This document shows positions 1 through 9,032 of a stretch of 64,000 bases of DNA, in pieces. The translations under genes were made by a program, and so were the position numbers. Location of the stretch: positions 62,001-126,000 of the forward strand of contig JACRNB010000010.1 in NCBI GenBank assembly GCA_016219425.1. Direction: 5' to 3'. The stretch comes from Betaproteobacteria bacterium. GTDB taxonomy: Bacteria; Pseudomonadota; Gammaproteobacteria; Burkholderiales; Thiobacillaceae. Below the pieces are notes generated by a model. That model saw nothing but the letters and a program-made list of their open reading frames with translations, was not told the DNA's origin and did no database searches. Each line of letters opens with the position of its first letter. The first letter of the stretch is position 1.

Positions 1-1151
1 TCTTCGGCGGCAAGAACCCCCACCCCAACTTCGTGGTGGGCGGCGCGCCCTGCGCCATCTCCCTGCACCCGGACCACCCCGGCCAGGGCAAGGGGCCGCA
101 CTACCGCGGCGGCCAGGACGCCACTGCCGTCAACATGGTGGGCCTCCAGGTCGTGCAGAACGTCATCAAGCAGATGCGCGAGTTTGTGGATCAGGTCTAT
201 GTCCCCGACACCCTCGCCATCGCCGGCTTCTACAAGGACTGGGGCGGCATCGGCAGTTCCGGCGGCAACTACCTCTCCTTCGGCGACCTGCCGGAGAAGG
301 ACATGTGGACGCCGGAATCCTTCCTGATCCCGCGCGGCGTCATCCTCGACGGCGACATCAGCACGGTGCACCCCATCAACCTGGACGACGAAAACGAGAT
401 CCAGGAATTCGTCACCCACGCCTGGTACAAGTACAACGAGGGCGACGCCAAGGGGCTGCACCCCTGGAAAGGCGAGACCGAGTTCAACTTCACCGGCCCC
501 AAACCGCCCTACGAGCACCTCGACGTGGAGCAGAAGTATTCCTGGCTCAAGTCCCCGCGCTGGAAGGGCAAGCCCATGGAGGTCGGCCCTCTGGCCCGTG
601 TCCTGATGATGTACGCCAAGGGCCACAAGCAGACCAGGGAACTGGTGGAATTCACCTTGAAACACCTCAACGTGCCGGTGTCCGCCCTGTTCTCCACCCT
701 GGGCCGCACCGCCGCCCGCACCCTGGAGACCAAGATCCTGGCCGACTCCATGCAAGGCATGTACGACAGCCTCATCGCCAACATCAAGAGCGGCGACCTG
801 CGCACCTTCAACGACCAGTACTGGGAACCCTCCAGCTGGCCCAAATCCATGCACGGCGTTGGCCTTACCGAGGCCCCGCGCGGCGGTTTGTCTCACTGGA
901 TCGTGGTGGAGGACGCCAGGATCGCCAACTATCAGGCCATCGTGCCTTCCACCTGGAACGCCGGCCCGCGTGATGCAGCGGGCGTCTCCGGCCCCTACGA
1001 AGCCGCCTTGCAGCACAACCATGTGATGCACGACCCCAAGCAACCCATCGAGATCCTCCGCACCATCCACAGCTTCGACCCCTGCATCGCCTGTGCGGTG
1101 CATGTGACCGACCCGGACGGCGAAGAGCTGGTGCAGGTAAAAGTGAAATAA
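1..1151 (+). CDS. hupL: [NiFe] uptake hydrogenase large subunit, 3' part
   Basis: This is the C-terminal part of a group 1 membrane-bound [NiFe] hydrogenase large subunit, which oxidises H2 at a Ni-Fe(CN)2CO centre and passes electrons to the quinone pool. The reading frame is open from the window edge, so the start lies upstream. The conserved FGGKNPHPNF-VVGG segment lies at the edge. The C-terminal Ni-binding motif DPCIACAVH is followed by a 15-residue tail that the HupD/HyaD-type protease should remove after the His. The small subunit, with the N-terminal Ni motif partner, and the cytochrome b subunit must lie outside the window. The family assignment is firm; the choice between hupL and hyaB naming is not. 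Confidence 0.95.
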   Translation, partial: FGGKNPHPNFVVGGAPCAISLHPDHPGQGKGPHYRGGQDATAVNMVGLQVVQNVIKQMREFVDQVYVPDTLAIAGFYKDWGGIGSSGGNYLSFGDLPEKDMWTPESFLIPRGVILDGDISTVHPINLDDENEIQEFVTHAWYKYNEGDAKGLHPWKGETEFNFTGPKPPYEHLDVEQKYSWLKSPRWKGKPMEVGPLARVLMMYAKGHKQTRELVEFTLKHLNVPVSALFSTLGRTAARTLETKILADSMQGMYDSLIANIKSGDLRTFNDQYWEPSSWPKSMHGVGLTEAPRGGLSHWIVVEDARIANYQAIVPSTWNAGPRDAAGVSGPYEAALQHNHVMHDPKQPIEILRTIHSFDPCIACAVHVTDPDGEELVQVKVK

Positions 1152-1250
1152 CGCGTCCCTTTCCCCCCTGGGAGGCGGTCCCTGGGGCCGGGCGCGGCGT
1201 CGCAATGACGAGATCGCCCCCGAACAACCCGCCCACTGAAAAAGCAAGCC

Positions 1251-1568
1251 ATGGATGACGCACTGAAACGTCTGCTGGAAGCCGAGACCCGCGCCCAAAG
1301 CATCATCGAGGCGGCCACGATGGAACGGCAGCGCATCCTCGACGAGGCCCTGGCGGCGGCGCGGGAAGCGGAAACCCGGTTCGAGGCGGGGCGCGCCGAC
1401 CTGCGCGCCCCCTTCCTCAAGGAGGCTCATGGCCGCGCCGAGCAGGCGGTGGCCGAGTTGACCCGCAAATATGAGGAACGCCAGCGCAGCCTGCGCGATC
1501 TGGCTACCCGTCACGAACAGGAGGCGGTCGAAGCCGCGCTGGACCTGCTGCTCGACCCGGCGCGATGA
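1251..1568 (+). CDS. ntpF: V/A-type ATPase peripheral stalk subunit G/H (NtpF)
   Basis: This 105-residue protein is almost entirely charged alpha helix with heptad-like Ala/Glu/Arg spacing (LLEAETRAQSIIEAA near the N-terminus). That is typical of the coiled-coil G/H subunit, which pairs with subunit E to form the peripheral stalk of rotary V/A-ATPases. The primary sequence is only weakly conserved, so the assignment rests on helix pattern, length and being first in an operon that encodes every other V/A-ATPase subunit. The gene begins 99 nt after the hydrogenase gene, so the operon promoter may lie in that gap. Confidence 0.85.
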   Translation: MDDALKRLLEAETRAQSIIEAATMERQRILDEALAAAREAETRFEAGRADLRAPFLKEAHGRAEQAVAELTRKYEERQRSLRDLATRHEQEAVEAALDLLLDPAR

Positions 1569-1587
1569 GCCGCCCCCCGCCGCTGCC

Positions 1588-2613
1588 ATGTCCGCCTACC
1601 TCAATACCCGCGTAAGCCTGTATTCCAGCCGCCTCTGGCAGGGCGACCAGTTTCAGGCGCTGCTGCGGGCCGCCGAGGGCGACATCCCCCCGCTGCTCGC
1701 CGCAGGCGGCCTGACGCAACTGGCCGACATCCTCCCCGGCAAGGACCAGAGCTCTCTGGAGCAAAGCATCATCGCCCGCCTGCTGGACGAGACCGTGGTG
1801 CTGCTGCGGCCCCTGAGCGGCGATGCCCGCGCCTTCCTGCTCTACTGGACCGAGCGTTTCGAGGTCAGCAACCTCAAGACCCTGCTGCGGGGCAAGATGA
1901 CCGGCGAGCGGCCCGCCGTCCTGCTGAACCGCCTGACGCCCATGGGCGGCTTCGCCCGCCTGGATGCCCAGGAACTGGCCCACGCCGAGGACGTGACGGA
2001 GCTCCTGCGACGGCTGGAGGCCGGCCACTACGCCCGCATCGTGCGCACGGCGCGCCTGGCCTTCGAAGACAGCCGCGACCCCTTCCTGCTCGATGCGGTG
2101 CTGGATCGTGAGTATTACGAAGGTCTGGCGCGGCGCGCCCGCGCCCTGGAACAGACGCTTCCCGCCCTGGCGCGGCTCATGGCCCCCCTCATCGACCGCA
2201 TCAACCTGGTCTGGTTGCTGCGTTACCGCTTCAACTACCTGCTCCCCCCCGCCCAGGTCTACTACCTGCTGGTGGCCGCCCACTACGCCCTGCCCGTATC
2301 CCGCCTCAAGGCCCTGGCGGCGCAGGACAGTCTGGAGGCGGCGCTGGCGACCCTGCCTCCGCCTCTGCACGCCCTGTTGGCCGGGGTTCGCGGCATTCCG
2401 GAAGTCTTCTCCCGCATGGAGCAGGAAGCGGCCCGCACTGCCGCCCGGGTGCTGCGATCCAACGCCCCCGCCCTGGTGCGCGCCTACGCCTACCTGATCC
2501 TGCGGGAGCGCAACCTGCGCGCCGTGCGGGCGGTGATGCGGGGCCGCAACCTCGGGCTGGATGCGAACCTGATCGGAGACACCCTGGGGGGTATGACGGA
2601 GGCCTTGCACTGA
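1588..2613 (+). CDS. ntpC: V/A-type ATPase subunit C (AC39/d-like)
   Basis: This 341-residue protein belongs to the V-ATPase AC39/subunit C family, the funnel-shaped connector that sits on the membrane c-ring and links it to central stalk subunits D and F. I placed the start at the ATG giving MSAYLNTRVSLYSSRLW, because the family usually opens with a similar Y-x-N-x-R...L segment; the frame stays open upstream but overlaps ntpF there. It is helical throughout with many Leu/Ala/Arg residues, as expected. It follows ntpF by 19 nt, and its stop codon overlaps the ntpI start by 1 nt (TGATG), indicating translational coupling. Confidence 0.88.
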   Translation: MSAYLNTRVSLYSSRLWQGDQFQALLRAAEGDIPPLLAAGGLTQLADILPGKDQSSLEQSIIARLLDETVVLLRPLSGDARAFLLYWTERFEVSNLKTLLRGKMTGERPAVLLNRLTPMGGFARLDAQELAHAEDVTELLRRLEAGHYARIVRTARLAFEDSRDPFLLDAVLDREYYEGLARRARALEQTLPALARLMAPLIDRINLVWLLRYRFNYLLPPAQVYYLLVAAHYALPVSRLKALAAQDSLEAALATLPPPLHALLAGVRGIPEVFSRMEQEAARTAARVLRSNAPALVRAYAYLILRERNLRAVRAVMRGRNLGLDANLIGDTLGGMTEALH

Positions 2614-4523
2614 TGTTCCGCGCCCTGCCCATGTCCCGCGTCAGCCTGATCACCCTGGCCAGCGAGGCCCAGGATGCCGCCCTGCTGCTGGCGCGTTACG
2701 GCCACTTCGCGCCGGTGACGGAGGAGGAGGGCCTGCGCGAGCGTTTCCCGGAACAGCCGGGCGAGCGCTATCGGGAGATCTATCTGGAGGCCGAGGCGCG
2801 ACTGGCCAAGATCATCGGCATGTGCGGCCAGGATTCATTCCCTTCCATCCCCGTAGACGCCATCGCCCCCAACCTGCGCGAATTGAAGGGCATCAACGAG
2901 CGCCTGCGGGCGTTGTGGCAGCAATGCTCCGCCTGCGCCGATGTGGGCCATCGTCTGGAGCAGGAGCATCAGCGGCTGGCCGCCCTGCGCGAATCCTTCG
3001 CCCGTCTCAAGGCCCTGGACGTGGACCTGTCGCGGCTGGTGCAGACGGATGCGGAATCCTTGCTGGATGTGCGTATCGGCCAGATTCCCCGCGCCAACGT
3101 GAAGCGGCTTCAGGACGCCCTGGCCCTGGCTGGCTATCTCCTCACCCTGTTCGACCAGGAAGGGGAACAGGCCTTTGTGGTGGTGGCGGGCCCCCGTACC
3201 GGGGCGGGGCCGGACGCCCGCCTCGGCGGCGTACTTTCCCAGGCGGGCTGGCGGGAACTGGTGATTCCGCCTGAATTGCGTGCGCATCCCGAGGCGGTGA
3301 CGCGCTATCTGGAGCAGGAAGAGGCGCGACTGAATCGGCAGGATCAGGATCACTGCGATCTGAAAACCCGGAGCCTGGGCAAGCAGGCGCACTGGCTGGG
3401 CGAGGTGCGGGTGCTGTTGCAGCTGGCGCGTCCCCTGGCGGAAACCGCCCTGGCCGGGTTGCGGGGCCGGGGACAGTTGACGCACTTCAGCGGCTGGGTT
3501 CCCCGCGACGGCGTGCCGGAATTGCAGGCGGCCCTGGCCGTCCGTTTCTCCGCCCGCCATCTGCTGCACGCGCGCGAGCCGGCGCCGGGCGAGCGCATCC
3601 CCTCCTTCCTGCGCTACCCGGTGTGGCTGCGCCCCTTCGCGCCCCTGGTGCAGAGTTACGGCATTCCCCGCTACGGCGAGTTCGACCCCTCCCTGCTGTT
3701 CGCCCTGACCTATCTGCTCCTGTTCGGGGCCATGTTCGGCGATGTGGGGCATGGCGGCGTCATCGCCCTGCTGGCGCTGCTGGCGCTGCCCCGGCTGGGA
3801 CCGTCCGCCTGGGTGGGGGTGGCGGCGGGCCTCGCTTCCGTGGGCTTCGGCGTTCTTTACGGCAGCGTGTTCGGGTACGAAGACCTGATCGAACCCGTCT
3901 GGATCTCCCCCCTGCATGACCCCATCCGCGTGCTCACCGTCGCCATCCTGTTCGGCGTCGGCTTCATCGTCTTCACCCTGCTGGCCCGCATCTACAACCG
4001 GCTGGCGGAAGGCCGCACGGCGGAGGCCCTGTTCGATTCCGCCGGTCTCGCCGGACTGCTGTTCTACCTGGGCGCAGCGGGCGGTCTTGCCGCCCTGGCG
4101 GGGCTGCCCGCCGTGGCGGCCTGGGCCTCCCCCGCCTGGGGGCTGGCCCTGACGGGGATCACCACGGTGGCCCTGTACAAGTGGGCGGAGACCCGTGCGC
4201 CCCTGGGGGAGCGCCTGCTGGTGACCGCCATCGAGACCCTGGAGACCGGCATCAACCTGTTCGCCAACACCCTCTCCTTCATGCGGGTGGCCGCCTTCAG
4301 CCTCAACCATGTGGCCCTGGCCCTGGCCGTGTTCACCATCGCCGGCGGGCTGGAGGCCATGGGCCACGGCATCACCCTCGTCCTGGGAAATCTCGTCATC
4401 ATCGTGCTGGAGGGCGGCATCGTCGCCATCCAGGCCCTGCGTCTCATGTATTACGAAGGTTTTTCCCGCTTCTTCAGCGGCGACGGGGTGGAATTCGTCC
4501 CGCTACGGCTGGCGGGCAATTGA
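2613..4523 (+). CDS. ntpI: V/A-type ATPase subunit I (a-like, ion-channel stator)
   Basis: This 636-residue protein has the two-part layout of subunit I/a. The soluble helical N-terminal half (about 1-340) binds the peripheral stalks. The C-terminal half has about seven to eight membrane helices, beginning near FDPSLLFALTYLLLFGAMFGDVG, with the family's FGxMFGDxGHG segment. A later helix contains NTLSFMRVAAFSLNHVALA, which carries the Arg expected to face the c-ring carboxylate. The start at 2613 overlaps the ntpC stop; an internal ATG at 2631 (MSRVSLITL) would give a terminus more like that of other members. It forms the ion half-channels of the membrane sector. Confidence 0.93.
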   Translation: MFRALPMSRVSLITLASEAQDAALLLARYGHFAPVTEEEGLRERFPEQPGERYREIYLEAEARLAKIIGMCGQDSFPSIPVDAIAPNLRELKGINERLRALWQQCSACADVGHRLEQEHQRLAALRESFARLKALDVDLSRLVQTDAESLLDVRIGQIPRANVKRLQDALALAGYLLTLFDQEGEQAFVVVAGPRTGAGPDARLGGVLSQAGWRELVIPPELRAHPEAVTRYLEQEEARLNRQDQDHCDLKTRSLGKQAHWLGEVRVLLQLARPLAETALAGLRGRGQLTHFSGWVPRDGVPELQAALAVRFSARHLLHAREPAPGERIPSFLRYPVWLRPFAPLVQSYGIPRYGEFDPSLLFALTYLLLFGAMFGDVGHGGVIALLALLALPRLGPSAWVGVAAGLASVGFGVLYGSVFGYEDLIEPVWISPLHDPIRVLTVAILFGVGFIVFTLLARIYNRLAEGRTAEALFDSAGLAGLLFYLGAAGGLAALAGLPAVAAWASPAWGLALTGITTVALYKWAETRAPLGERLLVTAIETLETGINLFANTLSFMRVAAFSLNHVALALAVFTIAGGLEAMGHGITLVLGNLVIIVLEGGIVAIQALRLMYYEGFSRFFSGDGVEFVPLRLAGN

Positions 4524-4536
4524 AAAGGAGTAAGCA

Positions 4537-4983
4537 ATGAACGGACTGATCGCACTGATGGCGTTTTCCGTCGCCGCCACGATAGGCGCGGGGGTGTGGC
4601 TGGAACTGAGGCCGCATCGCCTGCCTTCCCCGCGTTGGCTGCAAGGGGGGCTGCTGGCCAATATCGCCCTGTTCGGTCTGACCCTTGCCTCCACGCTGTT
4701 GCTGGGGATGCAGGAGGTTCTGGCGGCGGAGCCCATGGCCGCCGCCGGCGCAACGGCGGAGATCACTCTGGGCAAGGGCCTGGCCCTGATCGGCATCGGT
4801 CTGCCCACGGCCCTGGCGGCCATCGGCGCCGGCCTGGCCCTGGGGCCGGTGGGCTCCGCCGCCCTGGCGGTCATCGCCGAGAAGCCGGAGATGTTCGGGC
4901 GCACCCTGATCTACATGGGGCTGGCGGAAGGCGTGGCCATCTACGGCCTGGTCATGTCCATCCTGATGCTGGGCAAGATCTGA
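4537..4983 (+). CDS. ntpK: V/A-type ATPase proteolipid subunit K (c-ring)
   Basis: This is a 148-residue membrane protein with four predicted helices (about 3-24, 37-60, 78-105 and 122-147). The C-terminal hairpin is a clear c/K proteolipid. Its last helix has GLAEGVAIYGLVMS, with the ion-binding Glu in mid-membrane, and its partner helix is glycine-rich (IGAGLALGPVGSAAL). The N-terminal pair is less glycine-rich and carries no matching carboxylate, so each protomer would have one ion site per four helices, as in Enterococcus NtpK. A good ribosome site (AAGGAG) lies 8 nt upstream of the ATG. The coupling ion (H+ or Na+) cannot be decided by eye. Confidence 0.9.
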   Translation: MNGLIALMAFSVAATIGAGVWLELRPHRLPSPRWLQGGLLANIALFGLTLASTLLLGMQEVLAAEPMAAAGATAEITLGKGLALIGIGLPTALAAIGAGLALGPVGSAALAVIAEKPEMFGRTLIYMGLAEGVAIYGLVMSILMLGKI

Positions 4984-4984
4984 C

Positions 4985-5308
4985 ATGACTCCCGGTGCGC
5001 GACTGGTGGTGCTGGGCAGCGCCGGGCTGACCGAGGGCTTCAGCCTGATCGGCGCCGAGGTCCACCCGGACGCCGACCCGGCGCGGGTGGAAGAGGTGCT
5101 GGCGCAACTGGTCAAGGACGGCAGCGAGGCGCTGGTGTTGCTGGAGTCCAACCTGGCCCATGCCGGCGGCGTCTGGCTCAACCGCCTGCGCAACGAGGGC
5201 GGGCGCATCGTGGTCACCGAGTTGCCGCCCCTGGCCGCCCCGCACGACTACGCGCCCGCCGTGGACGAGGTGGTGCGCGCGGTGCTGGGGCCGGAAGCCC
5301 TGAGATGA
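4985..5308 (+). CDS. ntpG: V/A-type ATPase subunit F (NtpG)
   Basis: This 107-residue protein has the alternating beta-alpha pattern of the subunit F family: an N-terminal LVVLGSAGLTEGFSLIGAE segment and a central VLLESNL. Subunit F sits with subunit D in the central rotor stalk and modulates ATP hydrolysis. The start codon lies 1 nt after the ntpK stop, and the stop overlaps the ntpE start by 4 nt (ATGA), so the three genes are probably translated together. In Enterococcus nomenclature subunit F is NtpG; other naming schemes call it AtpF. Confidence 0.87.
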   Translation: MTPGARLVVLGSAGLTEGFSLIGAEVHPDADPARVEEVLAQLVKDGSEALVLLESNLAHAGGVWLNRLRNEGGRIVVTELPPLAAPHDYAPAVDEVVRAVLGPEALR

Positions 5309-5997
5309 CGGAGAAGTGGGAGATGACGGAGAAACGGGTCATGGAAGCGGATGCACAAGTCACCCAACTGGAAGCGGCGTTGATCCATCAGGCCGAGACC
5401 CTGGCGCGGGAACAGCGCCAGAACGCGGAATCGGCCCGAACCCGCATCCTGAAAGAGGCCGCCGAGCGCCTGAAACTGGCGGAGGAGCGGGAGGTTCTGG
5501 CCGCCAAGGCGGAGGCGGAACGCCGGATGCGACGTCAGGTCCAGGCGGCGGAAACCCGTCTGGCCGGCGAACTGGACCGGCAACGCTGGGCGCTGACCGA
5601 AGCCACCCTGTCGGGAGTGCGGCTGGCCTTCCAGGACTTGGCGGACGATGACGCGCGCTATCTGAAGACCCTGGAACACTGGCTTGCGGCGGCGGCAAAG
5701 GCCCTGCCGGCGGGCGATCTGGTGGTGGAGATGCGGGCGGCGGACCAACCGCGTCTGGCGCCGGTCCAGGCGGAGATGGTCCAGCGCGCCGCGCCGGGGC
5801 GCGGGGTGGCATGGGTGGTGTCGGGCCTGCACAGCCAGACCAGCGAAGGCGGCATCCGTGTGCGCCTGGCGGACAACCGGGCGCAGTTGGACCAGACCTT
5901 CGAGGCGCGCCAATCCAGACTGGCGGACGATCTGGCCCGGGTGGCCATGGAACGCCTGTTCGCGAGTGCGCCGGACTTGAGCGTACTGGCGCGGTGA
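5305..5997 (+). CDS. ntpE: V/A-type ATPase peripheral stalk subunit E
   Basis: This 230-residue protein has a long charged N-terminal helix (about 10-110, rich in Glu/Arg/Ala) and a compact C-terminal domain (about 120-230) ending with GGIRVRLADNRAQLDQTFEARQ. That C-terminal pattern, with conserved Asn and Thr-Phe, is typical of subunit E, which anchors the peripheral stalk to the top of the A3B3 head and dimerises with the ntpF product. The start overlaps ntpG by 4 nt. Another in-frame ATG 12 codons downstream (MEADAQVTQ) could be the true start. A palindromic repeat pair separates it from ntpA. Confidence 0.88.
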   Translation: MTEKWEMTEKRVMEADAQVTQLEAALIHQAETLAREQRQNAESARTRILKEAAERLKLAEEREVLAAKAEAERRMRRQVQAAETRLAGELDRQRWALTEATLSGVRLAFQDLADDDARYLKTLEHWLAAAAKALPAGDLVVEMRAADQPRLAPVQAEMVQRAAPGRGVAWVVSGLHSQTSEGGIRVRLADNRAQLDQTFEARQSRLADDLARVAMERLFASAPDLSVLAR

Positions 5998-6022
5998 CCA
6001 TGGCCACGGACACCCCCACCTC

Positions 6023-6104
6023 CGTCATTCCCGCGAACGCGGGAATCCAGAGTGTGAATCTGATCAGGAAAGACCCTGGATTCCCGCTTTCGCGGGAATG
6101 ACGG
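6023..6104. repeat. Inverted pair of a dispersed palindromic repeat (GTCATTCCCGC family)
   Basis: Two oppositely oriented copies of an about 28-nt element (CGTCATTCCCGCG...CGCGGGAATCCAG), each itself a hairpin, are separated by about 25 nt. Together they can fold into one long stem-loop in the ntpE-ntpA gap. Related single copies occur at 40266-40295 and 60417-60446. This type of repeat is widespread in proteobacterial intergenic DNA. It may stabilise or attenuate the polycistronic message. Confidence 0.9.
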
Positions 6105-6119
6105 GTCACGGGAACAAAC

Positions 6120-7898
<1,779 letters not shown>

Positions 7899-7939
7899 CA
7901 TAAGATGGCAATGTATACACCGACATACAGGAGCCTCTC

Positions 7940-8200
7940 ATGAGCAGCGTATTGACCGTTCGTGTCGCCGACGACATGAAAAATCAGATGGATGCCTTGG
8001 CCGAGGCCACCGGTCGCACCCGTTCCTGGATCGCCGCAGAAGCCATCCGCCAATATGTGGACAGCGAAAGCTGGCAGGTGGCCGAAATCAAAAAGGCGTT
8101 GATCGAAGCCGATGCGGGCGATTTCGCCGATCCAGAGGAAGTCAAGCGTGTTTTCAGCAAGTATTCCCCCGCCAACCGGGGAACGCCGAATGCGGATTGA
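7940..8200 (+). CDS. ParD/RelB-like ribbon-helix-helix antitoxin
   Basis: This 86-residue protein begins with SSVLTVRVADDMKNQMDALA followed by TGRTRSWIAAEAIRQYV, the beta-strand and two helices of a CopG/ParD-type ribbon-helix-helix DNA-binding domain. The acidic C-terminal half would wrap the partner toxin. It is preceded by AGGAG and overlaps the downstream toxin gene by 11 nt, the usual antitoxin-first layout. It lies between ntpA and ntpB on the same strand and may be transcribed with them, though such modules normally have their own autoregulated promoter. Confidence 0.85.
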   Translation: MSSVLTVRVADDMKNQMDALAEATGRTRSWIAAEAIRQYVDSESWQVAEIKKALIEADAGDFADPEEVKRVFSKYSPANRGTPNAD

Positions 8201-8474
8201 GTGGCTGAACCAGGCGCTGCGTGATTTGGAGCAGGAAGCTGATTGGCTGGCCGCGAAGAATCCCGACGCCGCTGACGACTTGCTGAACACGCTGGACGAG
8301 CAAGTCAGCCTCCTCGTACAGCAGCCCGGCATCGGTCGTCCAGGGCGTGTGCCGGGGACGCGGGAGCTGGTGATCCGGCGTTTCCCCTATCTAATTCCTT
8401 ATCGAGTGCGCGGCGAGACGCTGGAGATCCTCCGCGTCTTCCACACCTCACGTAAGCCGCCGGAAAAATGGTGA
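8190..8474 (+). CDS. ParE/RelE-family toxin
   Basis: This 94-residue protein has the ParE/RelE fold signature: MRIEWLNQALRDLEQ at the N-terminus, a central helix pair, and a C-terminal beta sheet with RRFPYLIPYRVRGETLEILRVFHTSR. The ATG at 8190 was chosen because it gives the standard family start and overlaps the antitoxin gene. The conserved Arg and His in the last strands are present, so the toxin looks intact. ParE toxins act on DNA gyrase and RelE toxins cut ribosome-bound mRNA; the sequence does not settle which. Its stop lies only 4 nt before a duplicated copy of the ntpB start. Confidence 0.87.
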   Translation: MRIEWLNQALRDLEQEADWLAAKNPDAADDLLNTLDEQVSLLVQQPGIGRPGRVPGTRELVIRRFPYLIPYRVRGETLEILRVFHTSRKPPEKW

Positions 8475-8478
8475 TGGC

Positions 8479-8577
8479 ATGAAAAACATCGAATTCCGTG
8501 TCACTCCCCTCCCCCTTGAGGGGGGAGGGGTAGGGGGAGAGGGTGGGGCGCGCAGCGCCTGCCAACATCCAACATGA
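8479..8577 (+). other. Duplicated ntpB start running into repeat DNA (relic mini-ORF)
   Basis: The first 20 nt here (8479-8498) are identical to the first 20 nt of the intact ntpB gene (9029-9048), including its ATG. The frame then enters a CCCTCTCC-type palindromic repeat and stops after 32 codons, with the stop overlapping the start of the DUF559 gene (ATGA). This looks like the original ntpB start, cut off when the DUF559 cassette came in. The ParE-like toxin gene would then once have ended 4 nt before ntpB. It probably has no function of its own apart from possible translational coupling. Confidence 0.75.
8506..8548. repeat. CCCTCTCC-family palindromic repeat, left side of DUF559 cassette
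   Basis: A C-run/G-run palindrome (CTCCCCCTTGAGGGGGGAG) is followed by GGGGGAGAGGGTGG. The same element family flanks the other side of the DUF559 gene (8910-9019) and recurs at 27268-27398 and 43390-43488. Confidence 0.9.
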
Positions 8578-9032
8578 AAGCGCTGACCTTCGCCCGCCAA
8601 CTCCGCACGGCCCAGACCGATGCCGAAACCCTGCTCTGGTCCCGCCTGCGCGCGCACCGGCTGCTGGGCCTGAAATTCCGCCGCCAGCAGCCTCTCGGCC
8701 CCTATGTGGTGGATTTCTCCTGCCCGGAGAAGAAACTGATCGTGGAACTGGACGGCGGGCAGCATCAGGAACAGGCGGTGTATGACGAGGAACGGGATGC
8801 CTGGTTGAAGGCGGAGGGCTATGCCGTGCTGCGGTACTGGAACAACGAGCTGATGAGTAATCTGGAGGGGGTATTGGAAGATATTTGCCGCTGCGCGGGA
8901 GTGTTGGAACCACCCTCTCCCCAACCCCTCTCCCCTCAAGGGAGAGGGGCTAACCCCCCCACGAACCCCTGCCTTGCTCCCCTCCCTCTTGAGGGGGGAG
9001 GGGTCGGGGGAGAGGGTGGAGCCACCCCATGA
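8574..9032 (+). CDS. DUF559 (Vsr/REase-like) endonuclease-domain protein
   Basis: This 152-residue protein has its DUF559 core at about 1-110: an N-terminal segment on recombined or mobile DNA proteins (ARQLRTAQTDAETLLWSRLR), then the predicted nuclease strand pattern DFSCPEKKLIVELDGGQHQE with the conserved D...E-x-D-G...H acidic/His set, and YAVLRYWNNEL. The family resembles Vsr and other restriction-endonuclease-fold nucleases; its biological role is unknown. The last 40 residues are translated from flanking repeat DNA. The stop codon overlaps the start of ntpB (ATGA), so the inserted gene hands ribosomes on to ntpB. The insert is bounded by a 20-nt direct repeat of ntpB sequence. Confidence 0.88.
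   Translation: MKALTFARQLRTAQTDAETLLWSRLRAHRLLGLKFRRQQPLGPYVVDFSCPEKKLIVELDGGQHQEQAVYDEERDAWLKAEGYAVLRYWNNELMSNLEGVLEDICRCAGVLEPPSPQPLSPQGRGANPPTNPCLAPLPLEGGGVGGEGGATP
8910..9019. repeat. CCCTCTCC-family palindromic repeats, right side of DUF559 cassette
   Basis: Two units: CCACCCTCTCCCC...CAAGGGAGAGGGG, and CTCCCCTCCCTCTTGAGGGG with GGGGGAGAGGGTGG. The outer ends are complementary to each other and match the left repeat at 8506-8548, so the nuclease gene sits between related palindromes. Confidence 0.9.

Noticed and set aside
1152-1250. Terminator between the hydrogenase gene and the ATPase operon
   Set aside because: G/C-rich imperfect pairing is present, but no clear stem and no T run.
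2835-4367. Long open frame of about 510 codons on the minus strand opposite ntpI
   Set aside because: It is rich in Gln/Gly/His with no family pattern, and its stop-free state follows from high GC in the real plus-strand ntpI gene.
8506-9019. CRISPR-like repeated G/C runs around the DUF559 gene
   Set aside because: The repeats are palindromic, few, not evenly spaced and surround a coding gene; there are no spacers and no cas genes.
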